Below, piece by piece: positions 1-10,025 of a stretch of DNA of 64,000 nt. Location: the NCBI GenBank assembly GCA_001897425.1, contig MKSW01000036.1, forward strand, positions 81,589 to 145,588, given 5' to 3'. The stretch is from Actinobacteria bacterium 69-20. GTDB taxonomy: Bacteria; Actinomycetota; Actinomycetes; Mycobacteriales; Nakamurellaceae. How positions within the stretch are numbered: position 1 is the first letter of the stretch; each line of letters begins with the position of its first letter. Position numbers and translations under genes: made by a program. The notes below the pieces were generated by a model. That model was not told the DNA's origin. It worked only from the letters and a program-made list of their open reading frames with translations, and did not search any database.

Positions 1-1
1 T

Positions 2-436
2 CTCGCGGCGGAGCCAGCGGCCGACGCGGACACAGCCGACGCTCCCGAAGACGCGGCCAACGACACCGCCCAGGCGGCCGACGATGCCGCCGAGATCGAT
101 GCAGAAGACGAGGTCGATTCAGACAGCGCGGCCGAGCCCGCGGCCGAAACCGCCGGGGATACAGCCGACGGGCCCGAAGACACGGCCGAGGTCCCGCTCG
201 ATGCCCCTACGACCGCAGTCATCACGATGCCGGCCCGAGCCGAGGACACCGTCATACACGACGGGCCGGAGGCCGAACCGGCCCCGCCGTGCGACGAGGC
301 GGGCGCCCACGACCCCGCCCCGCACGACCCGCTCGGGGAGATGAGCACCGGAGAAGCGAATACCGCGACGCCGGGCCCGCACACCGCCGCACCGGGCGAT
401 GACATCGACGCGGCCCGGCTCGCGGACGCCGGCTGA
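2..436 (+). CDS. C-terminal tail of an unidentified acidic protein (partial, possibly PerM/DUF6350 type)
   Basis: An open frame enters from the left edge and stops at a TGA just before purN. The visible 144 residues are low-complexity and rich in Ala, Asp, Glu, Pro and Thr, with no recognisable fold. In mycobacteria the gene directly upstream of purN encodes an integral membrane protein of the PerM/DUF6350 family, and related proteins can carry long disordered acidic tails. That identification rests on position only. The codon usage is strongly GC3-biased like the neighbours, which supports real coding sequence. No start codon is in the window. Confidence 0.5.
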   Translation, partial: LAAEPAADADTADAPEDAANDTAQAADDAAEIDAEDEVDSDSAAEPAAETAGDTADGPEDTAEVPLDAPTTAVITMPARAEDTVIHDGPEAEPAPPCDEAGAHDPAPHDPLGEMSTGEANTATPGPHTAAPGDDIDAARLADAG

Positions 437-589
437 GACTGGTCGGCTGAGACCGGTCGGCACCGCCACCCGCCGAGCCCCGGCGTACGCGGGCGCCGCC
501 GCGCACCTTTACGCTGGACTCGCCTGGGCGTCATCGGATTGCCGGCCGGCGCCGAGAGTCGAATGCGATGTCGGACGGGGAAGAACCTG

Positions 590-1231
590 GTGACCACGGA
601 TGCGCTGCCGCGCCGCGCGAGCGACACACCGTTGCGCGTCGTGGTGCTGATCTCCGGCGGCGGCTCGAACCTCGCCGCCCTGCTGGACGCCCGTGCGCGG
701 CCGGACTACCCCGTCGCGGTCGTGGCGGTCGGCGCGGACCGGACGAGCGCCGGAGGGTTGGAACTCGCTGCGGCGCAGCATATCCCGACGTTCGTGGTGC
801 GGGTCGGCGACTTTCCGGATCGGGCCGGCTGGGACGCGTCGCTCACCGAACATGTCGCGGCTTACGCGCCGGATCTGGTGGTCTCCGCCGGATTCCTCAA
901 GCTGGTCGGCCCGGCCTTCCTGGACCGGTTCACGGGTCGGTTCCTCAACACCCACAACTCGCTGCTGCCCGCGTTCGCGGGCACCCACGGCCCCGCCGAC
1001 GCCCTGGCCTACGGCGTGAAAATCGCGGGTGCCACGCTGTTCGTGGTGGACGCGGGGGTGGACACCGGGCCGATCGTCGCGCAGGTCGCCGTGCCGGTGG
1101 AGTCGGGAGACACGGTGGACACCCTCACCGAGCGGATCAAGGTCGCCGAGCGAGCGCAGCTGGTCGACGCGATCGGCCGGATGGCCCGCGAGGGCTGGAC
1201 GATTTCTGGAAGGACGGTATCGATTCCATGA
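590..1231 (+). CDS. purN: Phosphoribosylglycinamide formyltransferase PurN
   Basis: Transfers a formyl group from 10-formyltetrahydrofolate to GAR, the third step of de novo purine synthesis, in the cytosol. The 213-residue product has the nucleotide loop [11 protein letters not shown] (about residues 22–32), the catalytic Asn/His pair in [15 protein letters not shown] (N120, H122) and the catalytic Asp of the VDTGP motif (about D158). Length is normal for the family. The GTG start at 590 is chosen because a purine-rich GGGGAAG lies upstream and translation from there matches the family N-terminus. The end overlaps purH by four bases (ATGA), so the two genes are probably co-translated. Confidence 0.95.
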   Translation: MTTDALPRRASDTPLRVVVLISGGGSNLAALLDARARPDYPVAVVAVGADRTSAGGLELAAAQHIPTFVVRVGDFPDRAGWDASLTEHVAAYAPDLVVSAGFLKLVGPAFLDRFTGRFLNTHNSLLPAFAGTHGPADALAYGVKIAGATLFVVDAGVDTGPIVAQVAVPVESGDTVDTLTERIKVAERAQLVDAIGRMAREGWTISGRTVSIP

Positions 1232-2844
1232 CAGTGCAGGGGTCACATCTGCAGTCGGCGCCTGCCCCCGAGTCCGGGGAGGGCGGCCGGCGCGCCATTC
1301 GCCGAGCGTTGATCTCGGTCTACGACAAGGCCGGCGTCGTGGAACTGGCGGTCGAACTGGCCGCCGCCGGGGTCGCGCTCGTGTCCACCGGGCGCACCGC
1401 CGCGATGATCGCCGAGGCGGGCGCGGCGGTCACACCCGTCGCGGACATCACCGGATTCCCGGAGATCTTGGACGGTCGGGTCAAGACGCTGCACCCGGCG
1501 ATCCACGGCGGCCTGCTCGCCGACACGCGCAACCCCGCGCACATGAGTTCCATTGCGGCGCATGGCATCGAGCCGTTCGACCTGGTGATCTCCAACCTCT
1601 ACCCGTTCAGCGAGACCGTCGCGTCGGGCGCCTCCGTCGAGGAGTGCGTCGAGCAGATCGACATCGGCGGCCCGTCCATGATCCGCGCCGCCGCGAAGAA
1701 CCACGCCTCCGTCGCGGTGGTGGTCGATTCATCCGGGTATGACGCTGTTCGCGCCGCGCTGCGTGCCGGCGGTTTCACGTTCGCCGAGCGACAGGCGTTG
1801 GCGGCCAAGGCGTTCCAGTACACCGCGGCGTACGACGTCGCGGTGGCGTGCTGGATGGGGACCGAACTGGCCCCGTCGGCGGACGGCTGGCCGGAGTGGA
1901 CGGGCGCGACGTGGGAGCGGTCGGCCGTGCTGCGGTACGGGGAGAACCCTCACCAGCGGGCCGCGCTGTACCGGCACTCGCACGGCGGGCTGGCCACGGC
2001 AGAACAGTTGCACGGCAAGGAGATGAGCTACAACAACTACGTCGACATCGACGCCGCGTACCGGGCCGCCGGTGCGTTCGCCGACCCGGCGGTGGCGATC
2101 ATGAAGCACGCCAATCCGTGCGGGATCGCGATCTCGCCGGGCGGCTCAGACGATGCGATAGCCGACGCCCACGCGCGGGCACTGGCCTGCGACCCGGTGT
2201 CCGCCTTCGGCGGCGTGATCGCGGTGAATCGGCCGGTAACGCTGGCGCTCGCCGAGCAGATCGCCGACGTGTTCACGGAAGTCGTGCTGGCGCCGAGCTT
2301 CGACGAGGACGCGCTCGCCGTGCTGACCCGCAAGAAGAACATCCGCATCCTGAAGATGCCGGCCGACGCGCCCGCGGAGGAGTGGGCCTGGCGGCACATC
2401 TCCGGCGGCGTTCTCGTTCAGACGGTCGACCGGCTCGACGCACCGGGCGACGACCCGGCCTCGTGGACGCTCGCCGCCGGAGACGCGGTGGACGCCTCGA
2501 CACTCGCCGACCTCGCGTTCGCGTGGCGCGCGTGCCGGTCGGTGAAGTCGAACGCCATCCTGCTGGCGCACGGCGCCGCCAGCGTGGGCATCGGGATGGG
2601 CCAGGTGAACAGGGTCGACTCGTGCCGGCTCGCCGTGGAACGGGCGGGGGAGCGCGCCGCAGGATCGGTGGCCGCTTCCGACGCGTTCTTCCCGTTCGCC
2701 GACGGGCCGCAGGTGCTGATCGACGCGGGCGTGCGGGCGATCGTGCAACCCGGCGGGTCGGTGCGGGACGCCGAGACCATCGAGGCGGCCGCCAAGGCCG
2801 GGATCAGCATGTACTTCACCGGGACCCGGCACTTCCTACACTGA
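1228..2844 (+). CDS. purH: Bifunctional AICAR formyltransferase / IMP cyclohydrolase PurH
   Basis: Carries out the last two steps to IMP. The 538-residue product has an N-terminal MGS-like cyclohydrolase domain (about residues 25–165, with [22 protein letters not shown] and ISNLYPF) and a C-terminal AICAR transformylase domain (about 220–538, with [18 protein letters not shown] and KHANPCG). It overlaps purN by four bases. An unusual detail is that codons near residue 170 (GYDAVRAAL) contain a perfect copy of the motif dispersed through this window (1735–1757), so the motif sits in ordinary conserved coding sequence here. Confidence 0.96.
   Translation: MTVQGSHLQSAPAPESGEGGRRAIRRALISVYDKAGVVELAVELAAAGVALVSTGRTAAMIAEAGAAVTPVADITGFPEILDGRVKTLHPAIHGGLLADTRNPAHMSSIAAHGIEPFDLVISNLYPFSETVASGASVEECVEQIDIGGPSMIRAAAKNHASVAVVVDSSGYDAVRAALRAGGFTFAERQALAAKAFQYTAAYDVAVACWMGTELAPSADGWPEWTGATWERSAVLRYGENPHQRAALYRHSHGGLATAEQLHGKEMSYNNYVDIDAAYRAAGAFADPAVAIMKHANPCGIAISPGGSDDAIADAHARALACDPVSAFGGVIAVNRPVTLALAEQIADVFTEVVLAPSFDEDALAVLTRKKNIRILKMPADAPAEEWAWRHISGGVLVQTVDRLDAPGDDPASWTLAAGDAVDASTLADLAFAWRACRSVKSNAILLAHGAASVGIGMGQVNRVDSCRLAVERAGERAAGSVAASDAFFPFADGPQVLIDAGVRAIVQPGGSVRDAETIEAAAKAGISMYFTGTRHFLH
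1735..1757 (+). repeat. Dispersed backbone motif, copy 1
   Basis: A full match to the motif GGGTATGACGCTGTTCGCG followed by CCGC, lying inside purH in frame. It is identical over 23 bases to the reverse-strand copy inside cdd at 22446–22468. Confidence 0.75.
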
Positions 2845-2880
2845 GCACGCCGCGCGCGGGATGCCTCGGCGGGAGGATCC

Positions 2881-3510
2881 ATGGTCGAACTCACCGAAAC
2901 CGCTTATCACGACGAGGATTTCACCGACGTCGACTGGCGCGGCCTGTTGATCGACGGCATCTCGTTCGACGATTGCGACTTCACCGATGCGTCGCTCGCT
3001 GAGTGCCGGACGGTCCGCGCCGCGTTCTCCGGATGCACGTTCACCGGCACCGAACTGTATTCGACCGATCACCGCGGCACCTCGTTCGTCAATTGCACGT
3101 TCGACCGCGCCGCGTGGCACTCCTCGCGGCTGGTCGACTGCCGGCTCACCGGGTCGGTCTTCGTCGACTGCCGGTTCGTGCCCATCGTGATCACGGATTG
3201 CGACCTCACCCTGGTCTCGCTGGGCGGCGCGACATTGGTCGGCACCGACCTCGCCGGACTGCGCCTTCGCGAGGCGAACCTGACCGAGGCCGACCTGTCG
3301 CGATGCGACCTGCGCGGCGCCGATCTCACCGGGGCGCGCGCCACCGGGCTGCGCCTCACCGGGGCGGACCTGCGCGGTGCCCGCATCGACCCGGGCGCCT
3401 GGGTGGCGGCGAACCTCACCGGTGCCCGGGTCGACGTGGACCAGGCGGTGCTGTACGCGGCCGCACACGGCCTCGTGCTGCGCGCCGACGACGATTCCGC
3501 CGAACCCTGA
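2881..3510 (+). CDS. Pentapeptide-repeat protein
   Basis: A 209-residue cytosolic protein made almost entirely of A(D/N)LxX pentapeptides. They are clearest in the C-terminal half (EANLTEADLS, CDLRGADLTGA, GADLRGARI) and preceded by a looser Cys/Phe-type set (DDCDFTDASL, SGCTFTGTEL, VNCTFDRA). Such repeats fold into a right-handed quadrilateral beta-helix. Some relatives (MfpA, Qnr) mimic DNA and protect gyrase, but most have no known role, and nothing here shows which applies. The ATG at 2881 follows GGGAGGATCC, a good ribosome site. It lies 36 bases after purH and may be co-transcribed. Confidence 0.85.
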   Translation: MVELTETAYHDEDFTDVDWRGLLIDGISFDDCDFTDASLAECRTVRAAFSGCTFTGTELYSTDHRGTSFVNCTFDRAAWHSSRLVDCRLTGSVFVDCRFVPIVITDCDLTLVSLGGATLVGTDLAGLRLREANLTEADLSRCDLRGADLTGARATGLRLTGADLRGARIDPGAWVAANLTGARVDVDQAVLYAAAHGLVLRADDDSAEP

Positions 3511-3526
3511 CCGCCGGAATCGGGCG

Positions 3527-3952
3527 TCAACTGTTCGTGTCGAGAGTGTTCATCCCCAGGGCACGCCATGCCGCGAGCAGCGCGGCGTCTCCGCTCGCCG
3601 CGACGAGAGCGTCATCATTGATGGATTCGGCTGCGGCGCAATGTGTCGCGTCGTAGCCGCGCAGGCCGTGAGTGTCGGCGAGTGCCGCGGCGCGGTTCAT
3701 CAACAACTGATCGACCTCGACGATCTGCATCTGCTGCCACTTCTCATCGAGGTATACCGTGGCCGCACGCTGCGAATGCGGTGACAACCGCCCCGATCGG
3801 CGAGCCTGTGCGAGCGCGGCCGCGGCCTCGACGTAGGCGATTCGGCCCGAGACGATCTCATCGGCCTCGTTCCATAACCTCTCGCAGGCCGGCGAGCTTG
3901 GTTCGTCCACCAGCAATGGCACGAGTGCCGATGTGTCCAGGTAGGCGATCAC
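3527..3952 (-). CDS. vapC: PIN-domain toxin of a VapBC pair
   Basis: A 141-residue PIN-fold RNase, the toxin half of a type II toxin–antitoxin pair. The acidic Mg-binding residues can be followed: D6 in MIAYLDTSAL, E42 in YVEAAAAL, D101 in GYDATHCAAA and D122 in SGDAALL. The final TLDTN resembles the usual end of VapC proteins. It overlaps the antitoxin gene by four bases (ATGA), so the pair is translationally coupled. It is convergent with the pentapeptide-repeat gene, with only about 17 bases between the stops. Confidence 0.88.
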   Translation of the reverse strand: MIAYLDTSALVPLLVDEPSSPACERLWNEADEIVSGRIAYVEAAAALAQARRSGRLSPHSQRAATVYLDEKWQQMQIVEVDQLLMNRAAALADTHGLRGYDATHCAAAESINDDALVAASGDAALLAAWRALGMNTLDTNS

Positions 3953-4203
3953 CGGCGCTGCGCGGCGACCAGGTCGCTGACGGTGCCGCGCGCCGTCACC
4001 CGCTGCCCGGCGGGTTGCTTGGGTTGCCGGGCGCGCTCGACCCTGCCCTCGGCGATCAGCCTCTCGAGCGGGCTCGGCACACCGACCGGGATGATGCGGG
4101 CCACCGGCACACCGTGATCGGTCACCGTGAGGGTGTGACCGGCACGGACCTCTCCCAAATGACGGCTCAGGCCGTCCCTAAGCTCACGTATTCCGACATT
4201 CAT
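3949..4203 (-). CDS. vapB: Phd/YefM-type antitoxin of the VapBC pair
   Basis: An antitoxin of about 84 residues that should bind and neutralise the adjacent PIN toxin and repress the operon. The N-terminus (NVGIRELRDGLSRHLGEVRAG, then LTVTDHGVPVARIIPV) is the typical Phd/YefM DNA-binding fold. The C-terminal tail is probably the toxin-binding part. The ATG whose complement is at 4201–4203 is preferred over the longer frame because GGAGGTGG lies a few bases upstream. An autoregulatory operator is expected near 4210–4240 but I could not define it. Confidence 0.85.
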   Translation of the reverse strand: MNVGIRELRDGLSRHLGEVRAGHTLTVTDHGVPVARIIPVGVPSPLERLIAEGRVERARQPKQPAGQRVTARGTVSDLVAAQRR

Positions 4204-4564
4204 CGGTCCACCTCCGATCGCCACAATCATCATATCGATTGTGGCCACCGCGCGCAGACTCGCCCGTTGTCAGAGGGAGGCGCGGAAGCGGGGCGAGGCG
4301 CGCTGGCTGACTGTCCACAAACCGAGGGTGAACGTGTCGTCTCGGGTGGACCGCACCTTGAGCGGCCCCAGTGTCGACGGATCTTGTTCGGGCGCTGCTT
4401 CCGTCGGACACTGCACTCTTCGGGCGCTGCACTTTTCGGGCACTGCATTTTCCGAGCGCAGAATTCGACGTGGAACTGGCCGAGCCTGCGACCAGAGATC
4501 CCCTTCTGTCTCGCCCTCGAAAGATCCGCCTATGACGGCCGCTCGGGCCGCCGACATCACATGC
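4204..4564. other. Intergenic stretch without a convincing gene
   Basis: About 360 bases between vapB and the esterase gene. Short frames exist on both strands, but none has family resemblance or a good start. The stretch contains the vapBC promoter side (near 4210–4260) and the degenerate 16-bp tandem array at 4387–4466. Confidence 0.6.
4387..4466 (+). repeat. Degenerate 16-bp tandem repeat, five units
   Basis: Units begin at 4387, 4403, 4419, 4435 and 4451 with an exact 16-base period. The clearest unit is TTCGGGCGCTGCACTT (4419–4434). The fourth reads TTCGGGCACTGCATTT, and the first, second and fifth are more diverged. It is non-coding as far as can be seen. Confidence 0.65.
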
Positions 4565-5545
4565 CTATTCGGCGGCCAGCAGTGCCTGTTCGGTCAGGAA
4601 ATCGAGCTGCGCATGCCTGTGTGCGCCGTTGCCCTCGTGCCCGTTGAAGGGGTACACCGCGATGTCCTTCGGCCCGGCGTAGCGGTGGTAGGCAGCGAAA
4701 ACCGTTGAGGGCGGCGTGATCTCGTCGCGCAATCCGACCGAGAACAACGCCGGTGCGGATATCCGCGCAGCGTGGTTCGCCACGTCCAGATAGCTGAGTG
4801 TCGCGAATACCTGCGCGGTCTCGTGCGGCCGGACCCGGCAGTACTCGGCGATCTCCGCGTACGGTCGCGCGTCGGTCACCTCCACCGCGCGCCGGATATG
4901 CGCCAGGAACGGCACCTCCGGCAGACAGGCGGCGACGTCGCCGGCCAGGTGCGCCGCCGCGATGGCCAGCCCGCCGCCCTGGCTTCCCCCGGCGGTGACG
5001 ATCGGCCGGTTCAGGGCCGCCGGATGGGCGCGCAGCGCGTCGATGGCGCGGGCCGCGTCGATCATCAGCCGCGTGAAATAGTGCTGCTTCGGACTGGCAA
5101 TGCCCCTGGTGAGGAAGCCGTTGCTGCTCGGCGCCCCGGTGTCACCGGCATCGGCCGTGTCGGCGGCGCGCCATCCGCCGCCCTGGCCGCGGCTGTCCAT
5201 CACGAAGTGCATGGCGCCGACTCCGGGCCAGAAGAGCCAGTCGAGCGGCTCGCCCCGGCCACCGTTGTAACCGACATACTCCACGATCAGCGGAGCATCG
5301 GGCGCGCCGGTCCGCGGAATGGACAGCCAGCCCTTGATCGGCGCGGCGCCGTGCCCCGGGAAGGTGACGTCGTACACGTCGACGGCAACCAAAGGGCTCT
5401 CCACCAGCCGGAACTGCGCCGCGATCGACTCGCCGCTGGCGCGCGCCGCGTGCAGTTCGGTCGCCCAGAACTCGTCGAAATCGTCCGGTTCGGCGATCTC
5501 CGGCCGGTAGTTCCGCAGCTCCTCCAGGGGCAGGTCGACGAACAC
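4565..5545 (-). CDS. Acetylxylan esterase / cephalosporin deacetylase family hydrolase
   Basis: A 326-residue alpha/beta hydrolase of the AXE1 family, which removes acetyl groups from xylo-oligosaccharides or related esters. The catalytic triad is visible: S188 in GGSQGGG, D274 in GLRDEITPP and H303 in NGHEGNG. SRGQGGGW (about 118–125) is a family motif. There is no signal peptide, so it acts in the cytosol on imported substrates. Length is typical. The GTG start gives the usual FVDLPLEELRNY N-terminus. It stands alone between vapBC and gltX, with no sugar genes next to it. Confidence 0.88.
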   Translation of the reverse strand: MFVDLPLEELRNYRPEIAEPDDFDEFWATELHAARASGESIAAQFRLVESPLVAVDVYDVTFPGHGAAPIKGWLSIPRTGAPDAPLIVEYVGYNGGRGEPLDWLFWPGVGAMHFVMDSRGQGGGWRAADTADAGDTGAPSSNGFLTRGIASPKQHYFTRLMIDAARAIDALRAHPAALNRPIVTAGGSQGGGLAIAAAHLAGDVAACLPEVPFLAHIRRAVEVTDARPYAEIAEYCRVRPHETAQVFATLSYLDVANHAARISAPALFSVGLRDEITPPSTVFAAYHRYAGPKDIAVYPFNGHEGNGAHRHAQLDFLTEQALLAAE

Positions 5546-5808
5546 TAGAGCGCCGTTTCTACAACGGACGTGGTCACTTCGACCTCGGTGTCAAGCACCC
5601 TGTCGGCTCCGACATCACGCACAGACACAGTCTTCTCCGCCCATTAGACCGCGCGGCAGTCGGCACTCGACGCGCCCCCACCGCACCCGGATCGACCCGC
5701 CGGCGCGGGCCGAATGCAGCGTAACAAGGGAGTTCGGCGTACACCGTCGGGCGCTCGACGCTCGGGCTCGCCGACCGTCAGGTCGACCCGTGCCGCAGCG
5801 AACCGCGG

Positions 5809-7344
5809 CTACCGCCGGTCGAGAGTGGCGCGGAAGCGGGCGAGGCGGGCCAGGCAGGAGTCCCGGCCCAGGAGTTCCATCGACTCGAAGAGCGGCGGGG
5901 AGATGCGCTTGCCGGTGACGGCCGTGCGGATCGGGCCGAAGGCGATCTTCGGCTTCAAGGCCAGCCCGTCGACCAGCGCGGTGTTCAGCGCCTGATGGAT
6001 CGCGCCGTGCTCCCATTCCGGCACGGATGCGAGCACGGCCACGGCGGCATCCAGGATCTCGGCCGTGTTCGGTGCGAGCTTCGTCGTCGCGTCCTCGTCG
6101 AACGTGAGGTCGGAATCGGCCGTGAACAGGAACGCCATCATGTCCACCGTCTCGGACAGCAGCGAGATGCGTTCTGCCACCAGCGGTGTCGCCGCCCGCA
6201 CCAGCCGGATCTGCTCGGCGGACGGCTCGGCCGGCAACGCCCCGGCCCGCACCTGGAACCCGACGATCCGATCGGCGAGCTCGCCCACTGGCAGCGAACG
6301 GATGTAGTGGCCGTTCAGCCAGTTCAGCTTCTTCAGGTCGAAGATCGGCCCGACGGGCGAGACCTTGTCCCACGAGAAGTTCGATGAGAACTCCGCGAAA
6401 TCGGTGATCTCCCGCTCGGTTCCGTCCGCTTCCACGATCGGCGGGTAGCCGAGCAGCGCCAGGAAGTTGATCAGCGCCTCGGGGAGGTACCCCTCCTCCC
6501 GGAACCACATCAACCGGGCGGCGGGATTCTTCCGCTTGGAGATCTTCGACTTGTTCTCGTTGCGCAGCAGCGGCATGTGCGCGAAGGCCGGCTCCGGGAG
6601 GCCCAGCCAGCGATACAGCAACAGGTGTTTCGGTGTGGACGAGATCCACTCCTCACCGCGCACCACATGCGTGATCCGCATCTCGTGGTCGTCGACCACC
6701 ACCGCCAGGTGATAGGTCGGGAAGCCGTCCGCCTTCAAGATCACCTGATCGTCCGGGCGGGGCGCCGAGATCTCGCCCCGGATCAGATCGGTGAAGGTGG
6801 TCGGAACGTCGTCATCGGCGTCCGGGATCAACATCCGGACGACCGGCGTCTCGCTGAAACCCGGTAGGGCAGAACGCTCCTCCCGCGACTTGCCGTAGCA
6901 GAAGCGGTCGTATCCGGTCGGCAATCGCAGCTTCTGCTGCTTCTCCCGCATCAGCGCCAGCCGCTGCGGCGTGCACCAGCAGTAGTAGGCGTGCCCCTGG
7001 GCGAGAAGCCGCTCCACATAAGGCTTGTACGTGTCCAGGCGCTCCGACTGCCGGTACGGCGCGAACGGGCCGCCCTTGTCGGGGCCCTCATCCCAGTCGA
7101 GACCGAGCCAGCGCAGCGTGTCGAAGATCTGCGCTTCCGACTCGTCGACATAGCGCACCCGGTCAGTGTCCTCGATCCGCAGCACGAACTGCCCGCCCTG
7201 CTGCCGCACGAACGCCAGGTCGAAGAGCGACACATAGGCGGTGCCGACATGCGGATCACCGGTCGGCGACGGGGCGACGCGCAGGCGAACCGGGCCGATC
7301 GGCGCAGCAAGCGAGGCGGTCGGCGAGTATGACGCTGTGTTCAT
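5809..7344 (-). CDS. gltX: Glutamyl-tRNA synthetase
   Basis: Charges tRNA-Glu with glutamate. The 511-residue class I synthetase has the HIGH-type motif [10 protein letters not shown] near residues 26–35, and SKISKRKNP as its KMSKS loop. The start is the ATG whose complement is at 7342–7344. The first 17 residues ([12 protein letters not shown] and onward) precede the conserved core and are partly encoded by a copy of the dispersed motif (7325–7342). It diverges from folD across 70 bases, so the two promoters must lie back to back. Confidence 0.95.
   Translation of the reverse strand: MNTASYSPTASLAAPIGPVRLRVAPSPTGDPHVGTAYVSLFDLAFVRQQGGQFVLRIEDTDRVRYVDESEAQIFDTLRWLGLDWDEGPDKGGPFAPYRQSERLDTYKPYVERLLAQGHAYYCWCTPQRLALMREKQQKLRLPTGYDRFCYGKSREERSALPGFSETPVVRMLIPDADDDVPTTFTDLIRGEISAPRPDDQVILKADGFPTYHLAVVVDDHEMRITHVVRGEEWISSTPKHLLLYRWLGLPEPAFAHMPLLRNENKSKISKRKNPAARLMWFREEGYLPEALINFLALLGYPPIVEADGTEREITDFAEFSSNFSWDKVSPVGPIFDLKKLNWLNGHYIRSLPVGELADRIVGFQVRAGALPAEPSAEQIRLVRAATPLVAERISLLSETVDMMAFLFTADSDLTFDEDATTKLAPNTAEILDAAVAVLASVPEWEHGAIHQALNTALVDGLALKPKIAFGPIRTAVTGKRISPPLFESMELLGRDSCLARLARFRATLDRR
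7325..7342 (+). repeat. Dispersed backbone motif, copy 2
   Basis: GAGTATGACGCTGTGTTC overlaps the first codons of gltX (motif on the strand opposite to gltX). The right half is diverged from the consensus. Confidence 0.6.
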
Positions 7345-7414
7345 GGTGTGCCCGAGTCTAGGGCAGCGCCCCGGGCCTGCTTCGACCCCGCGGCGGCGTG
7401 GGAGGATCGAACCC

Positions 7415-8284
7415 GTGACGGCAAGGATCCTGGACGGCAGGGCGACGCTGCAGGCGGTCAAAGACGAGTTGAAGGTACGGGTCGCCGCGCTGGCCGAGCG
7501 CGGAGTGGTGCCCGGCCTGGGCACCGTGCTCGTCGGTGACGACCCGGGCAGCCACACCTACGTCAAGCTCAAACACCGGGACTGCGCAGAGATCGGCGTC
7601 GCCTCGCTGCGCCACGACCTGCCCGCCGGCACCTCGCAGGCCGAGGTCGAAGCCGTGGTCGCCGGCCTGAACCGCGATCCGGCCTGCACCGCGTTCCTAG
7701 TGCAACAGCCGACGGGCCTGGACGAGTTCGCGATCCTCTCGGCGGTCGATCCGGCCAAGGACGTCGACGGCCTGCACCCCTACAACCTCGGCTGCCTGGT
7801 GCTCGGGCATCCGGCTCCCGAGCCGTGCACCCCGGCCGGCATCGTCGAACTGCTGCGCCGCTACCGGGTGCCGCTGAACGGCGCGCACGCGGTGATCATC
7901 GGTCGGGGGCTCACCGTCGGCCGCCCACTCGGCCTGATGCTCACCCGGCGCTCCGAGAACGCGACGGTCACCTTGTGCCACACCGGAACTCGCGACCTAC
8001 CCGCGGAGGTGCGACGCGCGGACATCGTCATCGCCGCTGCCGGGCGGCCCGGTCTGGTGACACCCGACATGGTCAAGCCCGGCGCCGCGGTTCTCGACGT
8101 CGGCGTCTCCCGGGTCGACGGGAAGATCGCCGGGGACGTCGATCCGGCCGTCGCCGAAGTCGCCGGGTGGATCGCGCCGAACCCCGGCGGAGTAGGCCCG
8201 ATGACGCGGGCCATGCTGTTGACCAACGTCGTCGCCGCGGCCGAGCGTGCGGCAGGAACAGGCGCTGGTGTCGACCGCGCATGA
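7415..8284 (+). CDS. folD: Methylenetetrahydrofolate dehydrogenase / cyclohydrolase FolD
   Basis: Interconverts 5,10-methylene-, methenyl- and 10-formyl-tetrahydrofolate with NADP, supplying PurN and PurH. The 289-residue product has the YVKLKHRDC lysine motif of the active site (about residues 48–56), VQQPTGLD, the [10 protein letters not shown] loop and the [10 protein letters not shown] signature near the C-terminus. The GTG at 7415 is chosen because GGAGGA lies nine bases upstream. It overlaps the DUF3017 gene, a pairing common in actinobacteria. Confidence 0.95.
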   Translation: MTARILDGRATLQAVKDELKVRVAALAERGVVPGLGTVLVGDDPGSHTYVKLKHRDCAEIGVASLRHDLPAGTSQAEVEAVVAGLNRDPACTAFLVQQPTGLDEFAILSAVDPAKDVDGLHPYNLGCLVLGHPAPEPCTPAGIVELLRRYRVPLNGAHAVIIGRGLTVGRPLGLMLTRRSENATVTLCHTGTRDLPAEVRRADIVIAAAGRPGLVTPDMVKPGAAVLDVGVSRVDGKIAGDVDPAVAEVAGWIAPNPGGVGPMTRAMLLTNVVAAAERAAGTGAGVDRA

Positions 8285-8612
8285 CGTCGCCACTGTCGTG
8301 CCCGGGCGCGAACAGGTGTCGCTGAACGGACGCGTCACGATGAGAACCCGTGTGCTGCGCGCGATCCCGATCACGGTGGTCATCGTGACCATTGCGGTGG
8401 GCCTGGTGATCGTCGCCCTCGGCTATTGGCAACAGGGCGGCACGGTGCTGGCGAGTGCCGCTGCGGCCGGTGCGGTTTTCCGGCTGGTCCTGCCCACCCG
8501 AGCGGCGGGTGCGTTGGCGGTCCGCTCGCGGCTGTTCGACGTCACGATGTTCCTCGCCATGGCGGCGCTGCTCGGCGGTATGGCGCTGGTCACGGTCACG
8601 CCCCACGCGTAG
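8247..8612 (+). CDS. DUF3017 small membrane protein
   Basis: A membrane protein of up to 121 residues with three hydrophobic segments (near residues 40–60, 66–80 and 97–114, as in [21 protein letters not shown] and [18 protein letters not shown]). It matches the DUF3017 family, which regularly follows folD in actinobacteria and has no known function. The start is uncertain. GTG at 8247 or 8268 would overlap folD, while ATG at 8340 would leave a 90-residue protein starting just before the first membrane segment. Confidence 0.7.
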   Translation: MRQEQALVSTAHDVATVVPGREQVSLNGRVTMRTRVLRAIPITVVIVTIAVGLVIVALGYWQQGGTVLASAAAAGAVFRLVLPTRAAGALAVRSRLFDVTMFLAMAALLGGMALVTVTPHA

Positions 8613-8684
8613 GAGTACGTCACCGGACCAACTAGGCTCGCGGCTGGGTTGGGCATCTCACGGCGGGAAGGAACCGTTTCAGCG

Positions 8685-9902
8685 ATGGCAAAAATCAAGG
8701 TGACCGGGACCGTTGTCGAACTCGACGGCGACGAGATGACCAGGATCATCTGGCAGTTCATCAAGGACCGGCTGATCCTGCCCTACCTGGACGTGAACCT
8801 CGACTACTACGACCTCGGCATCGAGCACCGGGACGCCACCGACGACCAGGTGACCGTCGACGCGGCGCACGCCATCCAGCGGCACGGGGTCGGCGTGAAA
8901 TGCGCGACGATCACCCCGGACGAGGCGCGCGTCGAGGAGTTCGGTCTGAAGAAGATGTGGAAGTCGCCGAACGGCACGATCCGAAACATCTTGGGCGGCG
9001 TCATCTTCCGCGAGCCGATCGTGATCTCGAACATTCCGCGGCTGGTGCCGGGCTGGACGAAGCCGATCGTGATCGGGCGGCACGCGTTCGGCGATCAGTA
9101 CCGGGCGACCGACGTGAAGATCCCGTCCGGCGGCACCGTGACCCTCACCTGGACCCCGGACGACGGTTCCAAGCCCATGGAGCTCGAGGTCGTGACGATG
9201 CCGGCCGACGGCGGGGTCGTCATGGGCATGTACAACTTCAACAAGTCCATCGCCGATTTTGCGCGGGCCAGCTTCGAATACGGCCTGCAGCGCGGCTACC
9301 CGGTGTACCTGTCGACGAAGAACACGATCCTCAAGGCCTACGACGGCGCGTTCAAGGACATCTTCGCGGAGGTCTTCGAGGCCGAGTACGCCGGGCGGTT
9401 CGCCGCCGCGGGACTGACCTATGAGCACCGGCTGATCGACGACATGGTGGCCTCCGCGCTCAAGTGGGAGGGCGGCTACGTCTGGGCCTGCAAGAACTAC
9501 GACGGCGACGTGCAGTCCGACACGGTCGCGCAGGGCTACGGCTCCCTCGGCCTGATGACGAGCGTGCTGATGACCCCGGACGGCAAGACGGTGGAGGCCG
9601 AGGCGGCGCACGGCACGGTGACCCGGCACTACCGCCAGCACCAAGCGGGCAAGCCCACGTCCACCAACCCGATCGCGTCGATCTACGCCTGGACCGGCGG
9701 CCTCAAGCATCGCGGAAAGCTCGACGGCACACCGGCAGTCACGCACTTCGCGGAGACGCTGGAGAAGGTGATCATCGAAACCGTCGAGTCCGGGAAGATG
9801 ACGAAGGACCTGGCCCTGCTGGTCGGCCCGGAGCAGGCCTGGCTCACCACGGAGGACTTCCTCGGCGCCCTGGACGAGAACCTCAAGGCGAAGCTCGCCT
9901 GA
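8685..9902 (+). CDS. icd: NADP-dependent isocitrate dehydrogenase, eukaryotic-type homodimer
   Basis: Oxidatively decarboxylates isocitrate to 2-oxoglutarate in the TCA cycle, producing NADPH. The 405-residue length and the motifs GDEMTRIIW (about 13–21), [25 protein letters not shown] and [11 protein letters not shown] identify the class shared with eukaryotic IDH1/2. The ATG at 8685 follows AAGGAA. The stop codon abuts the first of three related palindromes (9903–9971), which could act as its transcription terminator. Confidence 0.96.
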   Translation: MAKIKVTGTVVELDGDEMTRIIWQFIKDRLILPYLDVNLDYYDLGIEHRDATDDQVTVDAAHAIQRHGVGVKCATITPDEARVEEFGLKKMWKSPNGTIRNILGGVIFREPIVISNIPRLVPGWTKPIVIGRHAFGDQYRATDVKIPSGGTVTLTWTPDDGSKPMELEVVTMPADGGVVMGMYNFNKSIADFARASFEYGLQRGYPVYLSTKNTILKAYDGAFKDIFAEVFEAEYAGRFAAAGLTYEHRLIDDMVASALKWEGGYVWACKNYDGDVQSDTVAQGYGSLGLMTSVLMTPDGKTVEAEAAHGTVTRHYRQHQAGKPTSTNPIASIYAWTGGLKHRGKLDGTPAVTHFAETLEKVIIETVESGKMTKDLALLVGPEQAWLTTEDFLGALDENLKAKLA

Positions 9903-9971
9903 GGGTGATCATTTGTTGTGTGGCTTTTGTTGCGGATTCCGCAACGTAATCCACACAACTGGTGATCACCC
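9903..9971. repeat. 69-bp palindromic element, copy 1 (left of the DUF559 gene)
   Basis: The outer arms GGGTGATCA (9903–9911) and TGATCACCC (9963–9971) are perfectly complementary. Next come GTTGTGTGG (9915–9923) with CCACACAAC (9951–9959), then GTTGCGGA (9929–9936) with TCCGCAAC (9938–9945) around a central T at 9937. It starts immediately after the icd stop. It belongs to the same family as the copies at 10929–10997 and 12155–12223. It could fold into a long hairpin. Confidence 0.9.
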
Positions 9972-10025
9972 CGCGGATGTGGATAACTCCGACCGGGCCG
10001 CGCCGAGTCATGCATTCTTTCCGAC

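Noticed and set aside
241-260. CGTCATAC near the left edge as a further motif copy
   Set aside because: The flanking bases agree poorly with the consensus, and it lies in low-complexity coding sequence.
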